The notes below the pieces were generated by a model. That model searched no databases. It saw only the letters and a list, made by a program, of their open reading frames with translations, and was not told the DNA's origin. A stretch of DNA of 64,000 nucleotides from Clostridia bacterium (GTDB lineage Bacteria; Bacillota; Clostridia; Christensenellales; Borkfalkiaceae): assembly GCA_017504165.1 (NCBI GenBank), contig JAFVRR010000011.1, positions 1 through 64,000 on the forward strand, read 5' to 3'. Numbering within the stretch: position 1 is the stretch's first letter; each line of letters begins with the position of its first letter. The translations under genes and the position numbers were made by a program. Shown here one piece after another: positions 44,444-55,133 of the stretch.

Positions 44444-44920
44444 ATGATAGAAAAAGTAAGAGAATATTTTAAAAAGTTTAATATTGAAGATAGAGTTATA
44501 GAATTCGACGTATCTTCCGCAACAGTAGAACTTGCTGCAAAGGCTTTAAATACCGAATGCGGTAGAATTGCAAAATCTATGGCGTTCGATTTAGGTAACG
44601 GCAAGTATTCCGTTATCGTTATGACGGGTGACGTTAAAATTGATAACTCTAAGTACAAAGGCGAATTTCACTTAAAGGCAAAAATGTTACCATTTTTAGA
44701 AGTTGGCGAAATTGTCGGTCACTCGGCGGGCGGTGTTTGTCCGTTTGCCTTAAACGATAACGTTTGCGTTTATTTGGACGAATCTTTAAAGAAATACGAA
44801 ACCGTTTTCCCTGCGTGTGGATCTGCAAATAGCGCCGCGGAATTTACTTACGAAGAACTTGAAAAGTACGCGGATAAATTTGTTAAATGGGTAGACGTTA
44901 CTAAACTTATAGAAAATTAG
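44444..44920 (+). CDS. YbaK/ProX-type aminoacyl-tRNA deacylase
   Basis: A 158-residue YbaK-fold domain protein. Motifs: AAKALNTECGRIAKSMAFDL, DVKIDNSKYKGEFHLKAKML, and VGHSAGGVCPFALNDNVCVYLD with the GxxPF loop. It belongs to the free-standing editing proteins that clear mischarged tRNA (ProXp type), but the exact target is not evident. ATG 44444 is chosen: the family starts there and the longer frame overlaps DUF554 by 100 nt. The protein differs clearly from the YbaK at 35628. Confidence 0.83.
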   Translation: MIEKVREYFKKFNIEDRVIEFDVSSATVELAAKALNTECGRIAKSMAFDLGNGKYSVIVMTGDVKIDNSKYKGEFHLKAKMLPFLEVGEIVGHSAGGVCPFALNDNVCVYLDESLKKYETVFPACGSANSAAEFTYEELEKYADKFVKWVDVTKLIEN

Positions 44921-44924
44921 ACTA

Positions 44925-44960
44925 AAAACCTTTAGGCTTAACGCTTAAAGGTTTATTTTT
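44925..44960 (+). terminator. Terminator of the isomerase-DUF554-deacylase operon
   Basis: AAAACCTTTAggc / gctTAAAGGTTT then ATTTTTT. Confidence 0.8.
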
Positions 44961-45015
44961 TGCGTATTTTAACAACTAAATGGCGAAAAAAAGGTAAAAT
45001 TTGACAAAATACCTA

Positions 45016-45044
45016 TTGAAATTAAAAAATATATATAGTATAAT
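45016..45044 (+). promoter_or_regulatory. Promoter of the glycogen cluster
   Basis: TTGAAA (45016-45021), 17-nt spacer, TATAAT (45039-45044), 36 nt before glgB. Confidence 0.65.
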
Positions 45045-45079
45045 ATTATTATAAGTATATACTATATAAGGCATTTTAT

Positions 45080-46951
45080 ATGAAAGAAGATTATCAAGGC
45101 TATTTATTTCATCAAGGAACAAACTACAACGCTTTTAAATATTTAGGCGCGCACTTTAAAAAAGTAAAGGGTAAAAAGGGTGTGCTTTTTCGCGTTTGGG
45201 CGCCTAACGCTAAAGGCGTTTCGGTAGTTGGTAGTTTTAATAATTGGAACGCGGAAACGAATAAAATGCAACTTATCGACGATAACGGCGTTTGGGAAAT
45301 TTTTATTGTTGGGTTAACGGAATATTCCAACTACAAATACGCGATACGCACGCAAGACGAAAGGTTGTTATATAAAGCCGACCCTTATGCTTTTTATTCA
45401 GAGCCCGCGCCGTCTAACGCGTCAATAGTCTATAATCTTGATGGGTATAGGTGGAAAGACGGTGAGTATTTAGAAAATTTAAAAACTAAAAACTTACTCA
45501 ATATTCCAATAAATATTTACGAAGTTAATTTAGCGTCGTGGAAACGCCACGACGACGGCAGTTATTATACGTATAAAGAACTAAAAAAAGAACTTGTTAA
45601 ATACGTAAAGGAAATGAACTATACTCACGTAGAGTTTATGCCTTTGTCAGAGTATCCTTTCGACGGTTCTTGGGGTTATCAAGTAACGGGATACTATTCA
45701 ATAACTTCTAGATTTGGCACTCCTAAACAATTTATGGAACTTGTCGACGCTTTCCATAAAGAAGGGATTGGCGTAATTCTAGATTGGGTGCCCGCTCACT
45801 TCCCTAAAGACGAGCACGGGTTAATGGAGTTTGACGGCAAGCCGTTATACGAAAACCAAGGGGTTGATAGACAGGAAAATTGGCGTTGGGGAACAAGGCT
45901 TTTCGATTACGGAAGAGAAGAAATTCAAAGTTTTTTAGTTTCTAACGCGATATTCTTACTAGAAAAATTCCATTTAGACGGGCTTAGGGTAGACGCCGTT
46001 GCGTCAATGCTCTATCTAGATTACGATAAAGAGCCAGGCGAGTGGATACCTAACGCTTACGGTAATAATAAAAATTTAGAGGCTATTGCCTTTTTCCATA
46101 AACTAAATAAAGAAATTTATCTTAGATTTCCATACGCGCTTATGATGGCGGAAGAATCCACTGCCGACGTGAAAATTACAGGCACTATTGAAAGCGGTGG
46201 GCTTGGGTTTAACTACAAGTGGAATATGGGTTGGATGAACGACGTGTTGTCTTATCTAGAAGTAGACCCGCTGTTTAGGAAACATCATCACAACAAACTT
46301 ACCTTTTCAATGATGTACGCCTTTAACGAAAATTTCGTGCTTCCTATCTCTCACGATGAAGTGGTACACGGCAAAAAATCACTACTTGATAAAATGCCTG
46401 GAAGTTACGAAGACAAGTTTGCAAACAATAGGGCGTTTTTAGGTTATATGCTCGCTCATCCAGGTAAAAAACTTACCTTTATGGGTGAAGAGTTCGGTCA
46501 GTTTAAAGAATGGGCGTATAAAGAGGGGTTAGAGTTTTTTATGCTTAATTATCCAATGCATAATAAACTTCACTATTATTATAAAGACGCTAACGCCTTT
46601 TATAAAAACAACGAGGCATTTTATAGTATTGACGACGGATGGGACGGTTTTTCTTGGATAAACGCCGACGATAGCGACAATAATATCCTTTCTTTTATAA
46701 GAAAAGGTAAAAACGGCCAAGAAATAATCGTTATAGTATCCTTTAACGGAGCGGACGTCAACGATTATAAAATCAATATAAATAGGGGAAAATACAAAGT
46801 AGTATTTAATTCGGATGGTTTAAAATACGGCGGTAGCGGTAAACTTAAAAAGCGAATTTTTAATTCTACTAAAACAAAATACGACGGCGTAGAAGGTTTT
46901 AAAATAAATATACCAAAACTTTCTTGCATTTATTTAGAAAAACTAATTTAA
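45080..46951 (+). CDS. glgB: 1,4-alpha-glucan branching enzyme
   Basis: A 623-residue GH13 branching enzyme that introduces alpha-1,6 branches into glycogen. N-terminal CBM48 ([20 protein letters not shown]), then the barrel with [14 protein letters not shown], nucleophile Asp in [15 protein letters not shown], acid/base Glu in MMAEEST and transition-state Asp in [15 protein letters not shown]. It lacks the long N1 domain of E. coli GlgB, the short form. First gene of a six-gene glycogen cluster. Confidence 0.96.
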   Translation: MKEDYQGYLFHQGTNYNAFKYLGAHFKKVKGKKGVLFRVWAPNAKGVSVVGSFNNWNAETNKMQLIDDNGVWEIFIVGLTEYSNYKYAIRTQDERLLYKADPYAFYSEPAPSNASIVYNLDGYRWKDGEYLENLKTKNLLNIPINIYEVNLASWKRHDDGSYYTYKELKKELVKYVKEMNYTHVEFMPLSEYPFDGSWGYQVTGYYSITSRFGTPKQFMELVDAFHKEGIGVILDWVPAHFPKDEHGLMEFDGKPLYENQGVDRQENWRWGTRLFDYGREEIQSFLVSNAIFLLEKFHLDGLRVDAVASMLYLDYDKEPGEWIPNAYGNNKNLEAIAFFHKLNKEIYLRFPYALMMAEESTADVKITGTIESGGLGFNYKWNMGWMNDVLSYLEVDPLFRKHHHNKLTFSMMYAFNENFVLPISHDEVVHGKKSLLDKMPGSYEDKFANNRAFLGYMLAHPGKKLTFMGEEFGQFKEWAYKEGLEFFMLNYPMHNKLHYYYKDANAFYKNNEAFYSIDDGWDGFSWINADDSDNNILSFIRKGKNGQEIIVIVSFNGADVNDYKININRGKYKVVFNSDGLKYGGSGKLKKRIFNSTKTKYDGVEGFKINIPKLSCIYLEKLI

Positions 46952-46974
46952 AAATATATGATTTTGGAGGAAAT

Positions 46975-48159
46975 ATGTTAGCAAAGAAAAAATGTATAGC
47001 AATGCTACTTGCAGGGGGACAAGGCAGTAGACTTTACGCTCTTACAAACAAAATAGCAAAACCCGCAGTACCTTTTGGTGGAAAGTATAGAATTATTGAC
47101 TTCCCGCTTTCAAACTGCGTAAACTCGGGTATCGATACGGTGGGCGTATTAACGCAATATCAACCGCTTATTTTAAACGAGTATATTGGCAACGGTCAAC
47201 CGTGGGATTTAGATAGAAACTACGGTGGCGTGCATATTCTTTCTCCATACCAAGCAAAAGAAGGTCGCGAATGGTATAAAGGCACGGCAAATGCAATTTA
47301 CCAAAACCTTTACTTTATTAAAAGATATAACCCAGAGCACGTTTTAATACTCTCTGGCGACCATATCTACAAAATGAATTACGACGAAATGTTAAGGACG
47401 CACGTAGACGCTAACGCCGATTGTACAATCGCAACTATTCGCGTGCCTTTTGAAGAGGCGTCTAGATTTGGCATTATAAACGCAAAGTCTAACGGCGAAA
47501 TTTACGAGTTTGAAGAAAAACCTAAAAACCCTAAGAGCAATTTAGCGTCTATGGGCATCTATATATTCAAAGCGGAAAAATTATATAAATATCTTGAGGA
47601 AGACGAAAAGTTGGAAAACACAAAAAACGACTTTGGTGGGGACGTTCTTCCTAGAATGTTATCCCTTGGCGAAAAGATGATGACTTACGAATTTGAAGGC
47701 TATTGGAAAGACGTTGGTACAATTTCTTCTCTTTACGATGCTAATATGGACCTTTTAGGCGATTCTCCTAACCTTGACATCGATGACAAAATGTGGGTAA
47801 TTCGCTCTAGAAATGCAATTGCTCCACCACACTATATCGGCAAAAACGCAAGGGTTGTCAATTCCGGCATTATTGCAGGTTGTGAAATTGAAGGTACTGT
47901 TGAAAATTCAGTATTTTCGCATAACGTCATAGTTGAAGAGGGTGCAGTCGTTAAAAATAGCGTAATCTTTAGCGGTACTACCATTAAAAAGGGCTCGGTT
48001 GTAGAGAACTCTATAATCGATGAAAACGTAACGATTGGCGAAAATGCTAAAGTAGGCAAATTAAACGATGAAAAGTTAATTTCCGTTATCGGACGTGACG
48101 TTGTCGTTTCAAAAGGCGCGGTGGTAAATGCCGGTGATATTATAGATAAAAACGTATAA
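46975..48159 (+). CDS. glgC: Glucose-1-phosphate adenylyltransferase, catalytic subunit
   Basis: A 394-residue ADP-glucose pyrophosphorylase. Nucleotide motif [60 protein letters not shown] and WKDVGT are present, then a left-handed beta helix (hexapeptide repeats from about residue 290). ATG 46975 is chosen because GGAGG sits 4 nt upstream; the longer frame from 46924 overlaps glgB. It makes ADP-glucose, the committed step of glycogen synthesis. Confidence 0.95.
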   Translation: MLAKKKCIAMLLAGGQGSRLYALTNKIAKPAVPFGGKYRIIDFPLSNCVNSGIDTVGVLTQYQPLILNEYIGNGQPWDLDRNYGGVHILSPYQAKEGREWYKGTANAIYQNLYFIKRYNPEHVLILSGDHIYKMNYDEMLRTHVDANADCTIATIRVPFEEASRFGIINAKSNGEIYEFEEKPKNPKSNLASMGIYIFKAEKLYKYLEEDEKLENTKNDFGGDVLPRMLSLGEKMMTYEFEGYWKDVGTISSLYDANMDLLGDSPNLDIDDKMWVIRSRNAIAPPHYIGKNARVVNSGIIAGCEIEGTVENSVFSHNVIVEEGAVVKNSVIFSGTTIKKGSVVENSIIDENVTIGENAKVGKLNDEKLISVIGRDVVVSKGAVVNAGDIIDKNV

Positions 48160-48170
48160 GGAGGGGAATT

Positions 48171-49283
48171 ATGAACGCATTAGGTTTGGTTTTTTCAAAT
48201 ATTCACGATAATAGTATACCTGAACTTACGCAGGAAAGAACTATGGGTTCTATTCCTTTCTGCGGTAGATATAGGCTTGTTGACTTTGCTTTATCAAATA
48301 TGGTTAACTCCGGTATAACTAAAGTCGGCGTAATTACAAAGAGCAACTATCAATCGTTAATGGACCATATCGGATCTGGTAAAGATTGGGACTTATCTAG
48401 AAGACACGGTGGTCTTCACATTCTCCCGCCTTTCGGTCTTAAAGAAAACGTGCTTTACAACACAAGGCTTGAGGCTTTAAGGGGTGCAAGAACGTTTATT
48501 TCTCGCTCTGATGAAGAATACGTCGTTATGACCGATTGCGACATCGTTTGCAATATGAATTACGATGAAATTTTAGATAATCATATAAAACAAAAAGCGG
48601 ATATCACTCTCGTTTACGTTAAAAAGAACGCTGAAGAAATAAAAGACCATTCTACTTACACCGTGCTTGACGTTCAAAAATCGGGCAGGGTAAACGGCAT
48701 TTATTTCGAGCCTAAAATCGACGGCGAATTAAACTTTTACACTAACGTTTGCGTTATGAAAAGAACGCTACTTGAAATGCTTATTTCTAACGCGTTTTCG
48801 CATAACTATAACCACTTTGGGCAAGACGTTTTAGCAAGAAACGTAAACAATTTAAGAATTATGGGCTATGAACATAAAGGTTACTTTATGGTTGTTAGAA
48901 CGCTACTTAGTTATTATACCGAATCACTTAAATTCTTAGATAAAAATATAAGAGACGAAGTGTTTAGAAAGGTTGACATCTTTACTAAAGTTAAAGATTC
49001 CGTTCCTACTAAATACGGCGCAAACGCGGTAATTAAAAATTCTCTTATTGCCGACGGTTGTTCTATTGAAGGTACGGTAGAAAACTCTATTATCTTCCGT
49101 GGCGTAAAAATTGGCAGGGGTACAGTAGTTAAAAACTCTATTTTAATGCAAGGTACAATCACGGGTGAAAACGTTTCTATAAATGCCATAATTACCGATA
49201 AAAGCGTTGTTATAAAAGATAGACGCGTATTATCAGGTTCTGAAACTCATCCGTTCTATATAAGTAAAAATAATATTATCTAG
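48171..49283 (+). CDS. glgD: Glucose-1-phosphate adenylyltransferase, regulatory subunit GlgD
   Basis: A 370-residue GlgC paralogue. It keeps PFCGRYRLVDFALSNMVNSG and the C-terminal beta helix, but the nucleotide-binding GGxGxRL loop is replaced by VFSNIHDNSIPELTQERTMG, so it is probably not catalytic. In Firmicutes GlgD partners with GlgC and raises its activity. GGAGGGG precedes the ATG, 11 nt after glgC. Confidence 0.94.
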   Translation: MNALGLVFSNIHDNSIPELTQERTMGSIPFCGRYRLVDFALSNMVNSGITKVGVITKSNYQSLMDHIGSGKDWDLSRRHGGLHILPPFGLKENVLYNTRLEALRGARTFISRSDEEYVVMTDCDIVCNMNYDEILDNHIKQKADITLVYVKKNAEEIKDHSTYTVLDVQKSGRVNGIYFEPKIDGELNFYTNVCVMKRTLLEMLISNAFSHNYNHFGQDVLARNVNNLRIMGYEHKGYFMVVRTLLSYYTESLKFLDKNIRDEVFRKVDIFTKVKDSVPTKYGANAVIKNSLIADGCSIEGTVENSIIFRGVKIGRGTVVKNSILMQGTITGENVSINAIITDKSVVIKDRRVLSGSETHPFYISKNNII

Positions 49284-49286
49284 GCT

Positions 49287-49378
49287 CTTGCGTAAGCCTT
49301 GGCTTTCCGTAAAACTTATAAACCGTTTTACTTCATCGTCTTGGCTCTACGCAAGTAAATAAACCGTTTTACTTCATC
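49287..49378 (+). other. Rod-like hairpin with direct repeats between glgD and glgA
   Basis: CTTGCGTAAGCC (49287-49298) pairs with GGCTcTACGCAAG (49343-49355, one bulged C), and GTAAAAC (49309-49315) pairs with GTTTTAC (49325-49331) inside. AAACCGTTTTACTTCATC occurs twice (49320-49337, 49361-49378). It starts 4 nt after the glgD stop. No T tract, so not a standard terminator. Confidence 0.6.
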
Positions 49379-49439
49379 TCCCTATCTTTCCGCAAAACTT
49401 ATTGATATTAAAAATATAAAAATATAAAAGGTGCAATAT

Positions 49440-50903
49440 ATGAAAAAATCTTTAGAAAATCAAGTAATTATAGAAAAACAACCAAGCGTACTTTTCGTTG
49501 CGTCTGAAGCAAACCCGTTTGCGGGTACTGGCGGTCTTGCCGACGTTATCGGCTCACTTCCTAAAGCAATTGCCAAAAACGATAATTACGACGTAAGGGT
49601 TGTCATACCGCTTTATAAAGATTTTTCCGCTTTATATCGCGATAAACTTAAATTCGTAGGCAACTACAACGTGCCACTTTCTTGGCGTAATCAGTACGCA
49701 GGCGTTTTTTCCTATAAAAAAGACAACGTAACTTACTATTTTATTGATAACGAATACTATTTTAAGCGTGACGGTCTTTACGGCTTTTACGATGACGGTG
49801 AAAGATTTGCATTCTTCTCTAAAGCGGTTATTCACCTTATGGATTACCTTGATTTTTATCCAAACGTACTTCACGCTCACGATTGGCAATCTGCGCTTTC
49901 CGTCGTTTATTTAAGAACGCTTTTTAAAGGCGTAGAAAAGTTTGATAATATCAAAACTATGTTTACAATCCACAATATAGAATATCAAGGCAAGTACGGG
50001 CGCGACGTGTTAGGCGATTTGTTCGGGCTTGATAATTACTACGATATTTTAGAGTTTGACGAATGTATAAACGTAATGAAAGGCGCTATCGTTTGCGCGG
50101 ATAAAGTTTCTACCGTTTCTCCGTCTTACGCTGAAGAGATAAAATACGATTTCTTCTCACACGGATTATCGCCTATAACTAATATGTTTGCATTTAAAAC
50201 GCTTGGTATTTTAAACGGTATTGACGTTAATTTATATAATTCAAGTAAAGACAAATATTTATTTGAAAACTTTACTATGACTAAAATGGACGGTAAAAAG
50301 ACGTGTAAGAAAGAACTTCAAAAAATGCTTTGCTTACCGGAAAGGGAAGACGTGCCCGTTATCGCAATGATTTCAAGGCTTGTTTCACATAAAGGTCTTG
50401 ACCTAGTTAAAGCGATTGTCGACGAACTTTTATGTGAAGACGTACAGCTTATAATTTTAGGTAAAGGCGAGGCGCAATATGAAGATTTCTTTAAACGCGT
50501 TCAAGAAGAATATTCGGGCAAATGCCGTACCGTTATTGCGTATAATAAAGATTTATCTTCAAAAATCTACTCGGGTAGCGATATATTCTTAATGCCGTCA
50601 AAGCAAGAGCCTTGCGGTCTTTCGCAAATGATTGCTTGCCGTTACGGAACAGTTCCCGTAGTTAGAAGCGTAGGCGGTTTAAAAGATAGTATCACGCCTT
50701 ATAATTTAGATAGAAAACAAGGCAACGGCTTTTCATTTAATAACTACAACGCGCACGAAATGCTTTACGTTTTAAAGGATGCAATTTTTACTTATCACAA
50801 TACTGACGAGTGGTCTAAAATTGTAAAATGCGCGATGAAAACTGATTTTTCTTGGAAAAAATCATCACTTCAATACGAACAAATCTACAACGAATTACTT
50901 TAA
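49440..50903 (+). CDS. glgA: Glycogen synthase (ADP-glucose)
   Basis: A 487-residue GT5 glycosyltransferase that extends alpha-1,4-glucan from ADP-glucose. N-terminal LFVASEANPFAGTGGLADVIGSLPK holds the sugar-nucleotide loop (GTGGLADV), HAHDWQSAL and the C-terminal GSDIFLMPSKQEPCGLSQMIACRYG with the retaining Glu motif. ATG 49440 is chosen after AAAAGGTG; an upstream in-frame reading would lack a ribosome site. Confidence 0.96.
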   Translation: MKKSLENQVIIEKQPSVLFVASEANPFAGTGGLADVIGSLPKAIAKNDNYDVRVVIPLYKDFSALYRDKLKFVGNYNVPLSWRNQYAGVFSYKKDNVTYYFIDNEYYFKRDGLYGFYDDGERFAFFSKAVIHLMDYLDFYPNVLHAHDWQSALSVVYLRTLFKGVEKFDNIKTMFTIHNIEYQGKYGRDVLGDLFGLDNYYDILEFDECINVMKGAIVCADKVSTVSPSYAEEIKYDFFSHGLSPITNMFAFKTLGILNGIDVNLYNSSKDKYLFENFTMTKMDGKKTCKKELQKMLCLPEREDVPVIAMISRLVSHKGLDLVKAIVDELLCEDVQLIILGKGEAQYEDFFKRVQEEYSGKCRTVIAYNKDLSSKIYSGSDIFLMPSKQEPCGLSQMIACRYGTVPVVRSVGGLKDSITPYNLDRKQGNGFSFNNYNAHEMLYVLKDAIFTYHNTDEWSKIVKCAMKTDFSWKKSSLQYEQIYNELL

Positions 50904-50917
50904 GGAGAAACAAGGAA

Positions 50918-53341
50918 ATGACTATGACGAAAAAAGAGGCCAAAGAGATTATATCTGGTAAACTTTCTAGATATTTCGGTATAACTTTATCTGAGGCAAA
51001 CAACGAACAATTATACAAAGCGGTTGCAATGACCGTAAGGGATATCTTACTTGAAAAGAGAAAGAGTTACCACGACAAACTTAAAGAATCAAAAGGTAAA
51101 AGGGTATACTATCTTTGCATGGAATTTTTGCTTGGTCGTTCCCTTAAAAACAACGTATACAACTTAGGCATTGAAGACGCTATCAATAGCGTTATTAAAG
51201 ATAAAGGCGTAACGCTTGAAGACTTATACGAGTTAGAGCCTGACGCTGGTCTTGGCAACGGTGGTCTTGGTAGACTTGCCGCTTGTTATATGGACGGCTT
51301 AGCGTCTTGCAACTATCCTGCAATGGGTTATTCGATAAGATACGAATACGGTTTGTTTAAACAAAAAATCGTAGACGGTTGGCAAATGGAACTTCCTGAT
51401 ATTTGGCTACCTGGCGGTGAAGTATGGCTTACCCAAAGACTTGATAAGACCTTTAAAGTTCAATTCGACGGTAAAGTTTTAGAAGATTGGACGGAAAACG
51501 GTATGAAAGTAAGGCTTGTTGACACCGTTGACGTAGAGGCAGTACCTTACGATATGATGATTTCGGGTAAAGATAGCGAGGCAGTTTCAGTTTTAAGGCT
51601 TTGGGCTGCAAGGGGAATTGATAAATTCGATATGAATTCATTCTCTCAAGGCAACTACTCTGAATCTTTAAAGGCAAATAATGAGGCTGAACTCATCTCT
51701 AAGGTTTTATATCCGTCCGACAACCACTTTGAAGGTAAGAGTTTAAGGCTTAAACAACAATATTTTTTAGTTTCGGCAACCCTTCAAGATATTTTAGGCG
51801 CACACCTTCATAGGTTTAAAACTTTAACCAATTTACACGAAAAAGTTGCAATCCATATAAACGACACTCACCCTGCGCTATGCGTACCGGAACTTATGCG
51901 ACTTCTTATGGACGAACACGGCTTTACTTGGGACGACGCGTGGTATATCGTTCAAAATACCCTTGCGTACACTAACCATACCGTTATGCCAGAGGCTCTT
52001 GAAAAGTGGAATGAAGACTTAATTGAAAGAAGATTACCTAGAATTTACGCAATTATCAAAGAAATTAACCAAAGATTTTGCGGTGAACTTTGGAATAAAT
52101 TCCCTGGCGATTGGGACAAAATTACTAGAATGGCAATTATGTCGCACGGTCAAATTAAAATGGCTAATTTATCGGTCGTTGCGTCGCATAAAGTTAACGG
52201 CGTATCGGCGCTCCATAGCGATATTATCAAAAAGGATATCTTTAAAGAATTTGATGAAATTTACCCTGGTAAGTTTATAAACGTAACTAACGGTATTGCG
52301 CATAGAAGATGGCTTTGCCAATCTAATAAAGAATTATCTTCGTTTATAAGTGAACTTATTGGCGACGGTTTTATTCACGACGGCGCTGAACTTAGTAAAT
52401 TAACTAAATTTACTAAAGATAAAGAAGTGTTAAAGCGCTTGCTCGAAATTAAAGATATAAAGAAAAAACAACTTTGCGAATATCTTTACAAAAAGCAAGG
52501 TATTGAAATTAATCCTGAAACGTTGTTTGACGTGCAAGCAAAACGTCTTCACGAATACAAACGCCAACTTTTAAACGCGTTAAACGTAATTTCTATCTAC
52601 AACGATTTAAAGGAAAACCCTGACCTTAAAATGCAACCTAAAACCTTTATTTTTGCCGCTAAAGCAGCGCCTGGTTATTACTTTGCAAAACAAATCATTA
52701 AACTTATTTGCTATTTAAGTGAAGATATCAATAAAAATCCTAATCCAAAGATTAGAGAAAAACTCAAAGTCGTTTACATTGAAGACTACAACGTAACTAC
52801 TGCCGAAAAATTAATGCCTGCGTGTGAAGTTTCAGAGCAAATTTCAACTGCGGGTAAAGAGGCAAGCGGTACGGGTAATATGAAGTTTATGATCAACGGC
52901 GCTTTAACTATCGGCACGCTTGACGGCGCTAACGTAGAAATGAGCGAGGCGGTTGGTATGGACAATATCTTCATCTTCGGCTTAAAGGCGGACGAAGTCG
53001 ATGCGTTATGGCGTCAAGGCTACAACGCTACGGAATTCTATAACAACAATAAAAAACTTCAAAAAGTTATTTCTTCGTTAAAAGTAGGATTTAACGGCGA
53101 AAGTTTTTCAATGATTGCAGACTATTTAATTACCGCAAACAAGATTTCCGACCCATATATGTGTATGGCTGACTTTAGCGACTATCAACAAAAGCGCGAA
53201 GAAATGGAAAAAGTTTACGCTAAAAAAGAAGAATGGGCTAGAAAATCACTTATCAATATTGCGGGCGCTGGTAGATTTGCTTGCGACAGGGCAATTAAAG
53301 AATACGCGGATAATATTTGGAATTTAAAAGTTGTAAAATAA
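50918..53341 (+). CDS. glgP: Glycogen/starch phosphorylase
   Basis: An 807-residue GT35 phosphorylase releasing glucose-1-phosphate from alpha-glucan. Motifs GLGNGGLGRLAACYMDGLAS, HINDTHPALCVPELMRLLMD, HRRWLCQSN, KRLHEYKRQLLN, and the pyridoxal-phosphate lysine site EASGTGNMKFMINGALTIGT are intact. Two ATGs (50918 and 50924) are possible; the first has AAGGAG 10 nt upstream. It allows breakdown from the same cluster that makes glycogen. Confidence 0.95.
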   Translation: MTMTKKEAKEIISGKLSRYFGITLSEANNEQLYKAVAMTVRDILLEKRKSYHDKLKESKGKRVYYLCMEFLLGRSLKNNVYNLGIEDAINSVIKDKGVTLEDLYELEPDAGLGNGGLGRLAACYMDGLASCNYPAMGYSIRYEYGLFKQKIVDGWQMELPDIWLPGGEVWLTQRLDKTFKVQFDGKVLEDWTENGMKVRLVDTVDVEAVPYDMMISGKDSEAVSVLRLWAARGIDKFDMNSFSQGNYSESLKANNEAELISKVLYPSDNHFEGKSLRLKQQYFLVSATLQDILGAHLHRFKTLTNLHEKVAIHINDTHPALCVPELMRLLMDEHGFTWDDAWYIVQNTLAYTNHTVMPEALEKWNEDLIERRLPRIYAIIKEINQRFCGELWNKFPGDWDKITRMAIMSHGQIKMANLSVVASHKVNGVSALHSDIIKKDIFKEFDEIYPGKFINVTNGIAHRRWLCQSNKELSSFISELIGDGFIHDGAELSKLTKFTKDKEVLKRLLEIKDIKKKQLCEYLYKKQGIEINPETLFDVQAKRLHEYKRQLLNALNVISIYNDLKENPDLKMQPKTFIFAAKAAPGYYFAKQIIKLICYLSEDINKNPNPKIREKLKVVYIEDYNVTTAEKLMPACEVSEQISTAGKEASGTGNMKFMINGALTIGTLDGANVEMSEAVGMDNIFIFGLKADEVDALWRQGYNATEFYNNNKKLQKVISSLKVGFNGESFSMIADYLITANKISDPYMCMADFSDYQQKREEMEKVYAKKEEWARKSLINIAGAGRFACDRAIKEYADNIWNLKVVK

Positions 53342-53346
53342 TTAAT

Positions 53347-55128
53347 ATGTTTTATTTTAATCCGCTAGATATTGCGACTAAAAGCATTATCGGCGCAGTT
53401 TCTAATAAACAAAACTTAATATTAAACGTTTTTACGCTAAACAATTACTGTAACTTAATTTTATTAAACGATTTAAAGGGGGAGAAAACCACCATAGAAA
53501 TGCAAAAAACTAGCGGTGGTTTTACCGCCGAACTCAGTTTAGAAGTCGGCATTTACTATTATCATTTTGAAAGCGACGGAGTAAAATATTACCGCGACGA
53601 TAACTTTTTAGCGTCAAGTAACGGTAGCGAAACTTTCCAACTTTTAGTATACGATAATAGTTATAAAGTGCCGTCGCTTGGCGGTGGAATAATTTATCAA
53701 ATTTTCCCAGATAGGTTTAATAGAAAGGGAAAGGACTTTACTTTGCCTAACGGCAAAATTAAAAGGAAATGGGGTGAAGAGCCTTATTATAAACCTAACG
53801 ATAAAGGCAAAATTTTAAATAACGACTTTTTTGGCGGTAACTTTTTAGGAATTATAGAAAAGTTAGACTATTTAAAAGAATTAGGCGTTACTTTAATCTA
53901 CTTAAACCCCATCACTAAAGCCTATTCTAACCATCGCTACGATACGGCAAACTACTTTGAAATCGACGAACTTTTAGGCGATGAAAAGGACTTAAAACTA
54001 CTAATTGATAAAGCGCACGAAAAGGGCATAAAAATTATGCTAGACGGCGTTTATAATCATACGGGCGACGATAGTATTTACTTTAATAAATACGGCAGTT
54101 ACGACACGCTAGGCGCTTATCAGTCTAAAGATTCCCCTTATTACGACTGGTATGTTTTTAATAGTTATCCTAACAAGTACGAATGTTGGTGGGGAATAGA
54201 CGTTTTGCCAATGATAGACAAAAAGTCTACTAAGTTTCAAGAGTATATATCGGGCAAAAACGGGGTTATAGCCCATTTTATGGATTTAGGTGTTGACGGT
54301 TTTAGATTAGACGTCGTTGATGAATTATCATCTCCGTTCGTTAAAAAAATTAGAAAAATTATCAAATCTAAAAATCCAAACGGCATAATTCTAGGCGAAG
54401 TTTGGGAAGATGCAACTAATAAAATTGCCTACGGCGAAAAGAGAGAGTATTTTTTAGGTAACGAACTTGATAGCGTTATGAATTACCCTTTAAAAGAAGG
54501 GATAATTAAATATATTTTATCGGGTGACGAAAAGGTTTTAACTTACGTTATCAAAACGCAAATTAACAACTATCCTAAAAAGGCGTTAGACGTTTTAATG
54601 AATTTACTTGGTACTCACGATACGGCTAGAATTTTAACCGTTTTAACGGGCGCTAATACGGACGTATCTCGAGATAAAGCAGTTTTATTTGCCTACGATG
54701 AATATACCGTAAAATTAGCGATAGAAAGGCTAAAAAAAGCCGTTGTGTTACTTTATACTCTCTACGGTTTACCGACTATTTATTATGGTGACGAAAGGGA
54801 AATGCTCGGCTTTAAAGACCCGTTTAACAGAAAGTGTATAAATTGGAAAAAATCTAGCCCGCTAATTGACTTTTATAGAAAGTTAGGCGAAATTAGAAAG
54901 GGCGAAAAAGTCTTTAAAGACGGTGAACTTCAAATTATTCACGAGGGCAACGGCGCTATAATTTTCAAGCGATATATAGATAACGAAGAAGTAATTATAG
55001 GTATCAATTTAGGTAAATATCACTACACGATAAAAAGTGATGGTGGATTAATAAATCTTTTTACAAAAGAAAAGAGTGATAAATTTATATTAAAAGAGGA
55101 CGAATGGCTTATAGTTAAGCCTGTGTAA
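53347..55128 (+). CDS. GH13 alpha-amylase family enzyme (neopullulanase/pullulanase-like)
   Basis: A 593-residue alpha-glucan hydrolase. N-terminal beta domain of about 115 residues, then the barrel: IIYQIFPDRFNRKG, GVTLIYLNPITKAYSNHRYDT, MLDGVYNHTGDD, nucleophile Asp in GVDGFRLDVVDE, acid Glu in IILGEVWEDA and LLGTHDTARIL. It is cytosolic (no signal peptide). It would trim or debranch glycogen chains or import-derived maltodextrins. ATG 53347 chosen, 5 nt after glgP; TTG 53317 would overlap glgP. No clear Shine-Dalgarno. Confidence 0.9.
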   Translation: MFYFNPLDIATKSIIGAVSNKQNLILNVFTLNNYCNLILLNDLKGEKTTIEMQKTSGGFTAELSLEVGIYYYHFESDGVKYYRDDNFLASSNGSETFQLLVYDNSYKVPSLGGGIIYQIFPDRFNRKGKDFTLPNGKIKRKWGEEPYYKPNDKGKILNNDFFGGNFLGIIEKLDYLKELGVTLIYLNPITKAYSNHRYDTANYFEIDELLGDEKDLKLLIDKAHEKGIKIMLDGVYNHTGDDSIYFNKYGSYDTLGAYQSKDSPYYDWYVFNSYPNKYECWWGIDVLPMIDKKSTKFQEYISGKNGVIAHFMDLGVDGFRLDVVDELSSPFVKKIRKIIKSKNPNGIILGEVWEDATNKIAYGEKREYFLGNELDSVMNYPLKEGIIKYILSGDEKVLTYVIKTQINNYPKKALDVLMNLLGTHDTARILTVLTGANTDVSRDKAVLFAYDEYTVKLAIERLKKAVVLLYTLYGLPTIYYGDEREMLGFKDPFNRKCINWKKSSPLIDFYRKLGEIRKGEKVFKDGELQIIHEGNGAIIFKRYIDNEEVIIGINLGKYHYTIKSDGGLINLFTKEKSDKFILKEDEWLIVKPV

Positions 55129-55133
55129 AGACT

